Source: Gongronella butleri (lineage: Eukaryota; Mucoromycota; Mucoromycetes; Mucorales; Cunninghamellaceae). Taken from it: a DNA stretch of 64,000 bases. Of the stretch, positions 1 through 10,578 are shown in pieces (position 1 is the first letter of the stretch; every line of letters begins with the position of its first letter). Made by a program: the position numbers and the translations under genes. Below the pieces are notes generated by a model. The model saw only the letters and a program-made list of their open reading frames with translations. It searched no databases and was not told the origin of the DNA. Where the stretch lies: the NCBI GenBank assembly GCA_025201375.1, contig JAIWZP010000052.1:62001-126000 (forward strand), given 5' to 3'.

Positions 1-1911
1 GATTATGTGCGTTCTTTGCGCATCATGACCAACATCTTCAACAAGACGACCATTGCCACGCTTTACCAGGCGTCCAACAACATCTACGACTTGTTTGACA
101 AGGTGATGGTTTTGGACGAGGGTCGCTGCATCTACTTTGGCCCTGGTAACGAGGCCAAGGCCTATTTCGAGAATCTCGGCTTTTATTGCCCTCCCCGCAA
201 GTCGCTGCCCGATTATCTGACCGGTCTGTGCAACCCCTTGGAGCGCGAGATCAAGCCCGGCTTTGAGGAAACCGCACCGCAGCACGCCACGGACTTTGAG
301 CGCATGTATCGCGCATCGGACGTGTACAAGCGCATGATGGTCGAATTGGACGAATACGAGGCTCAAATGACAAGTGCCAACCAGGCAAACACCTTCCGCA
401 CGGCCGTCTCGCAAGAACACCAAAAGCATACCTCCAAACGCTCGCCTTACATTTCCAATTTCTACGAACAAGTCAAGGCTCTCACCATCCGCCAATACCA
501 TCTGCTCATCAAGGATTACGAGGCCCTCATTTCCCGCTACGGCACCATTCTCATCCAAGGTCTCATCACCGCCTCTTGCTTTTACATGTCGCCCCTCACA
601 GCCACCGGTGCCTTTTCTCGTGGCGGTGCTCTGTTCTTTGCCGTTCTTTTCAATGCCTTCATCTCTCAATCTGAACTTGTCCGCTTCCTCATGGGCCGCC
701 CCATCTTGGAAAAGCACAAACATTATGCCATGTATCGCCCATCCGCCTATTACCTTGCTCAGGTCGTCTTGGACGTGCCTTTTGCCATTGCTCAAGGTAA
801 AAAAAGAAAAAGAAAAAAATATTTCTTGTTGCTAATTCGTTTTTTATTTTTTATTTTTTATTTTTTATTTTTTTTGTTCAGTCTTGCTCTTCCAAATTTG
901 CACGTACTTCATGATGGGTCTTAATCTCACGGCGGGACGCTTCTTCACCTACACGGTCACGCTGTTCTTCATCAACATGACCATGAATGCGTTTTTCCGC
1001 TTCTTTGGTGCCATCAGCCCGTCGTTCTTTGTCGCTACCCAGGTCACTGGTGTTCTTTTGGTGTCCATTGTCACGTAAGATTCAGCAAAAAGAAAAAAAA
1101 TGGGGCATCTCGTCTCACAATTGCTTGACTTTCTCTTTTTCTATAGTTACACTGGCTATGTGATCCCCTACTCCAAGATGCACCCTTGGCTCTTTTGGAT
1201 TTATTGGATCAATCCTCTGACGTACGCCTACAAGACGCTGTTGATCAACGAAATGAGCGGCCAGGTGTACTCTTGCGAGGGCCTTGGCAATGCTGTTCCG
1301 TATGGTCCTGGTTATGACAATTGGGATTACAAGACCTGTACCATGGTGGGCGGTGTCCCCGGCCAAAACTTCGTCCTGGGCGACGACTACCTCGTCGACT
1401 ACCTCTCATACGAACCCAGCCAAATGTGGGCGCCTGACTTTGTCGCTTTGGTCGGCTTCTTCATTCTTTTCACGTTTTTGACGGCCATGGCCATGGAATT
1501 GGTCAGCTCCAACAAGGGCGGCAATCTCACGCGTCTGTACCTACCTGGCAAGGCCCCTAAGCAACGCACGGAGGCCGAGGAAGACGAGCGTCGCCGCAAG
1601 CAGCAACAAATCACCGATGACATGGACCAGATTGCGACTGGCACCACTTTCTCTTGGCAACACATCAATTACACGGTGCCTTTCAAGGGCAGCCAGCTTC
1701 AATTGCTCAACGACATTGGCGGCATTGTCAAGCCTGGCCATCTCACCGCGCTCATGGGCTCGTCTGGTGCTGGCAAGACCACCCTTCTCGATGTTCTCGC
1801 CCGCCGCAAGACCATTGGCAAGGTCGAGGGCCGTGTCTACCTCAATAATGAGGCCCTCATGAAGGACTTTGAACGTATCACTGGCTACTGTGAGCAAATG
1901 GATGTCCATCA

Positions 1912-1945
<34 letters not shown>

Positions 1946-3678
1946 AAAAAAAAGCGCATTGCGACTCACCCATCTCCTTTTTTTTCCAAAAAGCCCGCTG
2001 TCACTGTGCGTGAAGCCCTCCGTTTCTCTGCCTACCTGCGCCAGCCCGCCGATGTGCCCCGGGAGGAAAAGAATGCCTATGTCGAAAAGATCCTGATTTT
2101 GCTTGAAATGGAAGACATTGCCGATGCGCAGATTGGCGACGTCGAGTCTGGCTCTGGTATCTCTGTCGAGGAGCGCAAGCGCCTCACCATTGGTATGGAA
2201 CTCGTTGGCAAGCCCCAATTGCTCTTCCTCGACGAGCCCACGTCGGGTCTGGATGCGCAATCCTCGTACAACATTGTTCGCTTCATCCGCAAGCTTGCCG
2301 ACGCCGGCTGGCCTGTGCTCTGCACCATCCATCAGCCCTCGGCCATCCTGTTTGAACACTTTGATCAATTGCTCCTCCTTGTGCGTGGCGGCCGCACCGC
2401 TTACCACGGCTCCATCGGCCCCGATGCCAAGACCATGATTGAATACTTTGAGTCCAATGGCGGCCCCAAGTGCTCCCCCAGCGCCAACCCCGCCGAGTAC
2501 ATCTTGGAGGTCGTCGGTGCCGGCACGGCTGGCAAGGCAACCAAGGATTGGGCCGATGTCTGGGCTAATTCCAAGGAAGCCAAGGAACTCGAGCAAGAAC
2601 TCGAGGAGATCCACAGCAAAGCCGACCAAAACCCCACCCGCCCCGCCATGACCTATGCCACCGACCTCTGGACCCAATTCAAGCTTGTCCACAAGCGCAT
2701 GGCCGTGTCTTACTGGCGCGCTCCTGACTACAACGTCGGTCGCTTCATCAACATTGGTCTCGTCGGTCTCGTCACTGGCTTCACGTACTGGAAGCTCGGC
2801 AATTCCGTGTCTGACTTGCAAAACAAGCTGTTCGCGCTCTTCTCCACCTTTATCATGGCCTTCACCATCATTATCCTCGCCCAGCCCAAGTTCATGATCG
2901 AACGCATGTTCTTCCGTCGCGAATACGCGTCGCGCTATTATTCTTGGCTTCCCTGGGCCGTGTCTGCCGTCCTCGTCGAATTGCCCTACATCCTCTTCTA
3001 TGCCGCTCTGTTTATGTGCACCCTCTATTGGACTACGGCCATGACAAGAAAGTTTGTAAACGGTCTAAACTACTGGTATTCTAATACGCTTTTTTTATTT
3101 TTTTAGACACGGCGGAGGCTTGCGGCTATTTCTACGTCATCTTCCTCATGGTTGTCTTCTGGGCCTTCACCCTTGGCTTCATCATTGCTGCCATTGCCGA
3201 ATTCCCCACGATGGCTGCGGTGATCAATCCTCTTATCATGTCTCTCCTCATCTTGTTTGCCGGTCTGATGCAGCCTCCCTCGGCCATGCCCAAGTTCTGG
3301 TCGAGCTGGATGTATTGGATTGATCCTTTCCACTACTATATTGAAGGTCTCACGGTGAATGAACTGGAAACCCTGGTTGTCGAGTGCTCAGACAGCGACC
3401 TCATCAAGTTCTCGCCTCCTCCTGGCCAAACTTGCGGCCAGTACATGCAGAATTTCTTCGCCATGGGCTCGCCCGGCTACATTGCCAACCCGGACGCCAT
3501 GCAACCTGAACAGTGCGGTTATTGCTCGTTCAGTAACGGCCCTCAATTCTACGAGTCGCGCTTCCAATGGTCTGCCGATGACAAGTGGCGCAACTTTGGC
3601 ATCTTGACCGCGTTCTTCATCTTCAATGTCTTCGTCTTCATTGGCCTGGTCTATTGGAAGCGACGCGACAGACGCTAA
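1..3678 (+). CDS. PDR-type (ABCG) ABC transporter, 5'-truncated by window edge
   Basis: Full-size fungal pleiotropic-drug-resistance pump, expected in the plasma membrane, exporting hydrophobic compounds or lipids with ATP. The window opens in the first nucleotide-binding domain just after the D-loop ([11 protein letters not shown]) and H-loop region (TLYQAS). TMD1 follows, then NBD2 with Walker [10 protein letters not shown] (about 1760-1785), degenerate signature [14 protein letters not shown], Walker [17 protein letters not shown], then TMD2. Exons I read: 1-796, 882-1074, 1147-1912, 1994-about 3062, 3107-3678. Exon junctions restore family sequence (for example FAIAQ|VLLFQ). The fourth intron is awkward: the obvious donor at 3056 gives a frameshift, while a donor at 3063 (a 44-nt intron) keeps frame. 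Intron three contains a run of more than 20 A. It is a diverged paralog of the convergent gene at 10579-15591. Family is certain; the substrate cannot be read from sequence. Confidence 0.93.
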
Positions 3679-4569
3679 ATTTGTCCCATTTCCCTCCTCT
3701 TTGTAGCTTCTATCTATTGTACACACCCCATTGTAATAGCATACTTTTTATTGCATAAAGCTAGATTCATATTCTATCAAAATGGAGCAAAAGGGGTCAA
3801 TTTTTGCATGACCAAGTGGAAACGAGCAAAAGCGCGCGTAAAAAAAAAAAAGGCAAGAGCTGAGCAGCTCGAATTGATCCCTTTTGGGCTGGAGATATCA
3901 TATCTGGAGGGCTGCAGGATCCTGATCCAAAAAAAAAAAAAAAAAAAAAAAAATCGCGCCAATTCTTAGTTTTTCTTTTTTTTTTTTTTTTTTTTTTTTT
4001 TTGTTTCTTGCACCTGTATTTCAGCTACTGTATCGGTACTGTACTTTTCCCTTACCCACTGTCCAGGTCTTTTTGGTTTTAAATTTTTTCCTTCGTTCAT
4101 TTTCTATTATGTAGGGCCTTATTTTCCTCGTTTTCTCTCTTTTACGTATTTTTAATTTTCACTTTATTGCCCCTCGTGCGCTCCTGGTTCCTGTTTAAGC
4201 TTTTGCAAGCACCCGTTGACGTCTCAAATGATCCCTTGTTTTTCCAAATCCTGCTGACAAAAGCAGGTTTTTACAAAGAGTCACTTGAGGTTGTTCGAAA
4301 AAGCGTATAGTAATTCAAGGCGTGCCGCTCTCATCTTTTTATTTTTTGATGGTGTCTTGGTACCATTTGGAGTGGCAAATAAATCACAAGCATAACAGCG
4401 CCACTTTTCTTGGCTGATACTGCACATGTGCAGACAGAGGGGTGGATGTTCATTCGAGATGTCCATGATACTGTATCTATCATAATTTCATGAGGTTTTC
4501 AAGTGGACAACTCGTGACTATGATGCTGCGCTGGCGCTGCCGATTTTACATTGATCTCAATCGCCATCT
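3679..4569. other. Gene-free spacer with paired A- and T-tracts
   Basis: Downstream flank of the first ABC transporter gene. It holds a run of about 24 A near 3930-3953 followed, after roughly 25 bases, by a run of about 23 T near 3979-4002, which could pair into a hairpin. No open frame here resembles a protein. Confidence 0.5.
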
Positions 4570-6870
4570 GTCAAAACTTGGAGCAATTTAAACGCGTTTT
4601 TTAGAGGAGTCCACAAAGGCGGCAATTGAGCCGTGGCCGGTCCATAACAAAAAATCGAAAATGAGTCTCCAGAATTATGATACTTCAAATTGGCACACTA
4701 GAAAAAGCCGCATGGAAAAGCAAATAATAATGCGCCTCAAAAGAGTGCGACATACCAGCTCGTTGACGAGCAACAAGCAATTTTAAACTTTTCTTCCCCG
4801 ATGATTACCATCAGTAACAACGCGTGAGAGCGCCACGCCAACGCATCCGGGGGGCCCGAGATATGATATCATACATTCGTACACCAGGTACATGAATTTC
4901 ATAAAGGTCATCATGATGAGCGGTTATCATATGTACTACGTACGGCTGCTGTGGGGCAAATCATCGCTCGGCCATCCAAATTTTTACTGTATATTCGTTT
5001 GTTTCGCGTTCGCTCTGGCAAAAAAAAGGGAGAAATTCAATTAGCCGTACCTCTATTTTTTTGGGGATTTTTTTCACAACAGATCGTCGGCGCCCATACG
5101 GTAGTAGTAGACACACTGACACAGCAAACTATCATGCTCTACCTGAAGAGCCCCGTCTCAAAATTCTGCAGTTGATCTTCGCCGTTGAGTTAGATTTGTG
5201 AACTTCTTCTTGTTGTCGGATCAGAAAAAGTGCCCAATTGCGCATTAATCCAAAACCTGTAATTTACCCCTGATTTTTAATTCATTTTTGCGATAATAAA
5301 CAGGGTGCGTTTACCCCGGGTGTGAGTAGCGTCGCGAACCAAGAAATAAAAATTCACGGCTTGAATCTTGAAATTGTCGATGGACTCCCTTGAAAAATCC
5401 GTAAAACGTTACGATTTTGAAAATCAACATGGTGCACTAACAAGTGTCCGACGCTCCATGAATCGTAATGTCATTTGTGCGTTTTGGATATTTGCTTCTC
5501 AAAAACAAAATAAAATCCGGGGGTTGATCGGGCCGTTGGCAAGAAAATCGAAATTATTCCAGAAATTCACAATTTCGCCCCTGGCACGTGAAATTGTTAT
5601 TCGATCATGCTGAAAAATGGCAGGTGGAAAGAGACGCGCGCGCCGGTCATTTTACCTTAGCCTGCCAAAGCCGATGCGCAACATTTGTACACTGGCGGCG
5701 CCAGATTTAAAATTTCAAACCCAATTTTCTCGGCAACAAACAAGGCAATCCACAGCACGCTTGCTGTGACAAAACATGCAGAATTTGATTCTCTGTCAAA
5801 TGATCCCACTTTCACTGCCATGCGATCTACATTTATCAAGAAATTCAAGTTTCTAAAATTTGGCTTTGATCGCCATTTCCTCGCGACCCGTCAATCCAAC
5901 CCCCGGTTTTTATTGCAGATTTGATTAGAAAGAGGGGATCAATGAACCTAATGAGATGACTCCCGCAGCGCTGGTGTGTAGGTTGCCAAACGGGTTTGGA
6001 TTTCCTGCTGGGAATGGAACTCTTTAAGCTGGGGACCCTCCAGATGCATTTTGACCTGACCAACTTTTTTTTTTCCAAAATCGAAAAAAATCATTTCACC
6101 ACCAAAGACTCGTTGTAACGCCACGAAACTTTTCCACCTATAGGATTCGGCTCCTCTCTTTTCAGAAAAAAATTAAAACCTCGATGTCAAACAGCTGGTT
6201 CGGTCAGCAACTTGACATTGCTGAAATTTTGGCTGTAACTCATTTTTCAAAAAATCATTTCGCGGTAAAATCATGCTTCAATCATTGCCAAACTTAACAT
6301 CATGTGTTTTTTAACTACCCTCCTCTTACCAGAGCAGAAATAAAAACCAGAGGTTACCCTGGTCATTGTCGAGAGACGCACTAATTTCATGAATTCTCAC
6401 AAATGCCATGTTGATTGCCACAGACCGTAATAGGATCGGTGCCAAAATCTAGCCATAAGCAAATTTTGGCACGTCAACTCATATAAAAATATTAAAAATA
6501 AACCAGTGAGTGATTAAGCTGTTATTGAGATTTTTAAAATTTTGGCATTTTTTTTGTGATTTTCATAAATCTAGTATTAAAGGCACAAACCGTGGATGCA
6601 TGTCTCTCCAAACATACGTATTAGGTTATTTTGGGGCGTGTTTTCTCTGCAAACTCTTAAAAACCAGGAGTCAGCTTGGTCGTTTTGCAGATGAATCCAA
6701 ATTGCCGTTATTTTCACAAATTAAGCATAGGGTCTCGAAATATTTCGTGGATCACAGTGAAAATGACATCGATCGAAAGAGACGCACTTAAATGTCATTT
6801 TCAGATTATTGTTTGTATGCCTGGTGAACGAGCTTTGCATGCTTGCAAATGTCGGTCAAACATTGGATTA
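4570..6870. repeat. Left arm of large inverted repeat (dispersed non-coding repeat family)
   Basis: This stretch reads, in reverse complement, like 7800-9925. The part 5229-about 6300 is nearly identical to 8190-9249: differences are mostly single bases and homopolymer length. The outer part (4570-5228) is clearly related but much more diverged; for example the CTCCAGAATT and GGCACACTA motifs near 4670-4700 recur, inverted, near 9810-9840. Short open frames in one arm reappear with identical translation in the other arm on the opposite strand, but they have no protein signature and I treat them as chance frames of a non-coding repeat. Related copies occur at 19.3, 26.6, 40.6-43.9 and 58.3-60.5 kb. 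Confidence 0.85.
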
Positions 6871-7799
6871 ATTTTCAACCTCGCTTTTCTTGACAACTAG
6901 AACAACAACCTAAAGTACTTTAAACTTGTCGAAAGCATCTGTTGAATCTCTATTAAATGACATCAGTTTCACAGGTGGATGGCTAAAACTCGCAGAGAAA
7001 ATCCACTTTTTCATCAAATTCTTTGTCCGCGGTTTTCCCGACAACGGTCTGATTGACCCTTGATTTTTATTGCAGTTTTGATAACAAACAGGTGGATAAA
7101 GCATCTAATGGGATGATTTACAGCACGCTAGCTTGGGGTTTGGCATTTTGAATCGGCCATTTTACCACCCTGCAGCCTACTCAGCACACAGAAATGTGCA
7201 CACTAAAAAATTAAAAAATTAAAAAAAATAAAAATTCCATGCAATCCACGCAACTTAATTTGGAAGTCTCAACCCTTAAATTTTTGCAAAAAAATTTGCA
7301 CCATAGTAAGCAATTTTTGCCAGTCGATCTCCGTTCATGCGTCACTCTTTGGATATTTTTCTTAATTTGGATCAAACTGTCGTTTTGTCTGCCAATCGCG
7401 ATTCGTCGGAGTAACCTATTCAGGATGCATTGATCACTCGGAGTTCGAAATTGTCCGTTTTTGGGATTTAAATGTGTGACCCCTGAATTTTTCAAAAGTG
7501 GTCGTGGCGCTTCGGGGGTTTAAGCTTTTTTGTTGCAAATTTTGCGCTTAACTCGATGCAGCAATTTTTGAGTGGCCTCAACCAAGCAGATGGCGAGATG
7601 GATGCAAAATCGCAAAAATATGAAGCTTTTGGCATTTTTGAGTCCAAAAAAAATCGGGCGGGTTTGTCTTGTGCGCTGAACTAAACTTTATGGCGTGACG
7701 CATTTTCCACTGGCAGGCGAATAAGCTGTGAAAAAAATCTGGAGGCACAACAAGCTCTCAAAGTTTAGCAAACACGCATTGTCGTTTTTAAAATCAAGC
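6871..7799. repeat. Centre (asymmetric loop) of the large inverted repeat, made of family modules
   Basis: Between the two arms the sequence is not symmetric, but it is still family material. The part near 6900-7120 resembles 59530-59830 and 42890-43020 in reverse orientation (shared text around CCCATTAG, TGTTTGTTA and GTTGTCGAGCAAAT). The part 7210-7500 matches 41430-41740 in reverse complement, including the GATCACTCGGAGTTCGAAAT stretch. The part near 7600-7760 matches 40640-40790 in reverse complement. No coding gene is recognisable. Confidence 0.75.
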
Positions 7800-9925
7800 G
7801 TTCAACGTGCAAAGTTCGTCCATCGGGCAAAAAAAGCGATCTGCAAATGTCACCCGAGTGTGTCTCTTTCGATTCGTGTCAATTTCTCCGCGACCCACAA
7901 GATATGTCGAGACCCCGTGCCAAATATGCAAAAATGAAAGCACATTGGATTCATCTGCACAAGGACCAAGCTGACTACTGGTTTTTAAGAGTTTGTATGA
8001 ACTGGACGCCCGAAAATCACCAAATGGCTACTTTTGGAACCGATCCAATCACAGTTTGTGGCAGTCAGTATTGCACTTGTGAAAATTCGTGAAATTAGTG
8101 CATATCTTGACAACGGCCAGAATAACCTCTGGTTTTATTTTGTTTCTGGAAGGAGGCGCGTTAAAAAATATACCGTGCTAAATTTGGCCGTGATTGAAGC
8201 ATGATTTTACCACGAAATGATTCTTGAAAAATGCATTACAGCCAAAATTTCAGCAATGTCAAGTTGCTGACCGAACAGCTGTTTGACATCGAGGTTTTAA
8301 TTTTTTTCTGAAAAGAGAGGAGCCGAATCCTATAGGTGGGAAAGTTTCGTGGCGTTACAACGAGTCTTTGGTGGTGAAATGATTTTTTTTCGATTTTGGA
8401 AAAAAAAAGTTGGTCAGGTCAAAATGCATCTGGAGGGTCCCCAGCTTAAAGAGTTCCATTCCCAGCAGGAAATCCAAATCCGTTTGGCAACCTACACACC
8501 AGCGCTGCGGGAGTCATCTCATTATTTAGGTTCATTGATCCCCTCTTTCTAATCAAATCTGCAATAAAAACCGGGGGTTGGATTGACGGGTCGCGAGGAA
8601 ATGGCGATCAAAGCCAAATTTTAGAAACTTGAATTTCTTGATAAATGTAGATCGCATGGCAGTGAAAGTGGGATCATTTGACAGAGAATCAAATTCTGCA
8701 TGTTTTGTCACAGCAAGCGTGCTGTGGATTGCCTTGTTTGTTGCCGAGAAAATTGGGTTTGAAATTTTAAATCTGGCGCCGCCAGTGTACAAATGTTGCG
8801 CATCGGCTTTGGCAGGCTAAGGTAAAATGACCGGCGCGCGCGTCTCTTTCCACCTGCCATTTTTCAGCATGATCGAATAACAATTTCACGTGCCAGGGGC
8901 GAAATTGTGAATTTCTGGAATAATTTCGATTTTCTTGCCAACGGCCCGATCAACCCCCGGATTTTATTTTGTTTTTGAGAAGCAAATATCCAAAAAGCAC
9001 AAATGACATTACGATTCATGGAGCGTCGGACACTTGTTAGTGCACCATGTTGATTTTCAAAATCGTAACGTTTTACGGATTTTTCAAGGGAGTCCATCGA
9101 CAATTTCAAGATTCAAGCCGTGAATTTTTATTTCTTGGATCGCGACGCTACTCACACCCCGGGTAAACGCACCCTGTTTATTATCGCAAAAATGAATTAA
9201 AAATCAGGGGTAAATTATTAGGTTTTGGATTAATGCGCAATTGGGCACTACTTTTTTCCTGTTTCTCGCTCGAGTAGTAGTACAGTTCTAGGTACAACAG
9301 TACTACTCGACGAAGATCATCTGCTGAGCCTTGAATGATGAGGCGGGGCTCTTCAAACAAACATGATTTGCTCTGTCTATGATGATACAGTAGGTAGGTA
9401 CTGTATGTGTGCTGATGATCTTTGAAAAATAAATTACTGTATTTTGCTAGAGCAAAAAACGCGAGTCAAATAGAATACTACTACTGTTTATTTATCATCA
9501 TACTGTAACAATTTGGATGGACAATGGATTGTCCCACAGGCCACAGCCGTAGTATTGTACGTAGTACTGTAACCAGCTAACCACTCATGATGGTCCTTAT
9601 GAAATTCATGTGTACCTGGTGGCGCACCCCTGGCTTGCAAATGCGTTACAGTAGCATGGCGCTGTGACGCGTTGCCCCAATAGTAATCACCCGAGAAGAA
9701 AAATTAATGTCACTTACTATATTGCTCGCCATCTAGCAGATTCATCGCACTCTTTTGTATCATTTTCTTTGCTTTTCCGTGCGACACTGCGACTTGTCCT
9801 ATGATAGTGTGCCAGTTTGATGCAATTCTGGAGACTCAATTTGGATCTATTTGTTTTTGACTAGCCTCGGCTCATTTGCCGCCTTTTGGGATTCCAGTGG
9901 AGAGGCGCGTTCAAATGAACCTGCT
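7800..9925. repeat. Right arm of large inverted repeat
   Basis: Reverse-complement partner of 4570-6870, with the near-identical core at 8190-9249 and diverged flanks on both sides. The stretch 8560-9230 is also colinear with 58370-58980 in the same orientation, sharing the ATCAACCCCCGG and TCTCTTTCCAC segments in the same order. The outer end (about 9680-9900) is repeated at 19300-19520. No transposase, reverse transcriptase or clear target-site duplication was found. Confidence 0.85.
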
Positions 9926-10122
9926 ACTACTGTTAATTCGAACGAGATGATGGTCTGGATAAATACACACCGTTTTCGAGTATTTTTGGGGATCGACTTT
10001 TGCATTATTGTGATGTAGAAATTTACGTACATGTTAAAATTGGGCATAATGTGCTGCGGTCTCCGCAGTGTAGCAAAGCATTTGGACAAAGGACAACAAG
10101 TTTTCATGTTTGAAATCCTTGT

Positions 10123-10156
<34 letters not shown>

Positions 10157-10578
10157 CGCTGACCTGCTCTGTAATGCCCTAAGGGCGTTGCCCAGAGAAC
10201 CAGAAGTGATTTTTCTTGCATTTGTGGTGATTCCCAAAAAATTCGTTTGTTCTTGACATGTTACAATTCGACCACTCTGAAGCCTTTTTTTTATGCCGCC
10301 CTAGACTGGCTTTGTAATTTCAGTGGATCTCTATGCAGTTTAAACCTTTGAAAGGAAAACTAGAAAACATTGATTTGTGTTCCTACGATGGCATTTTGTG
10401 CATTTTTTTTATGGTGGCCGATCCATCCAAATTTGGCGGTAACGATACTGTATTTCACGTCATTTTTTGAAAGCTGATGCGATCGATATTAATGAGGCAG
10501 CACGGACGAACACGTAAAATACAATTTTAATTTATTTTATTATATTTGAGATGTACACAGATGTAGATATGATGTAGT
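9926..10578. other. Gene-free spacer 3' of the second ABC transporter
   Basis: Lies between the outer end of the inverted repeat and the stop codon of the minus-strand ABC transporter. It contains a run of about 28 T near 10126-10153. No credible gene. Confidence 0.5.

Noticed and set aside
1541..2821. 426-codon open frame antisense to the first ABC transporter
   Set aside because: It lies opposite the conserved NBD2 exons, reads through an intron T-run as polyphenylalanine, and has no protein motif; it is a shadow of GC-rich coding DNA.
5368..9109. Pairs of identical 63-, 79- and 81-codon frames on opposite strands, as possible mobile-element proteins
   Set aside because: The identity is explained by the near-identical inverted-repeat core; the translations have no motif, and the diverged copy at 58.4-58.9 kb does not keep the frames open.
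4570..9925. Palindrome as the product of a recent inverted duplication that also copied the ABC gene
   Set aside because: The two ABC proteins differ widely and have mostly different intron positions, while the repeat core is nearly identical, so the two events differ in age.
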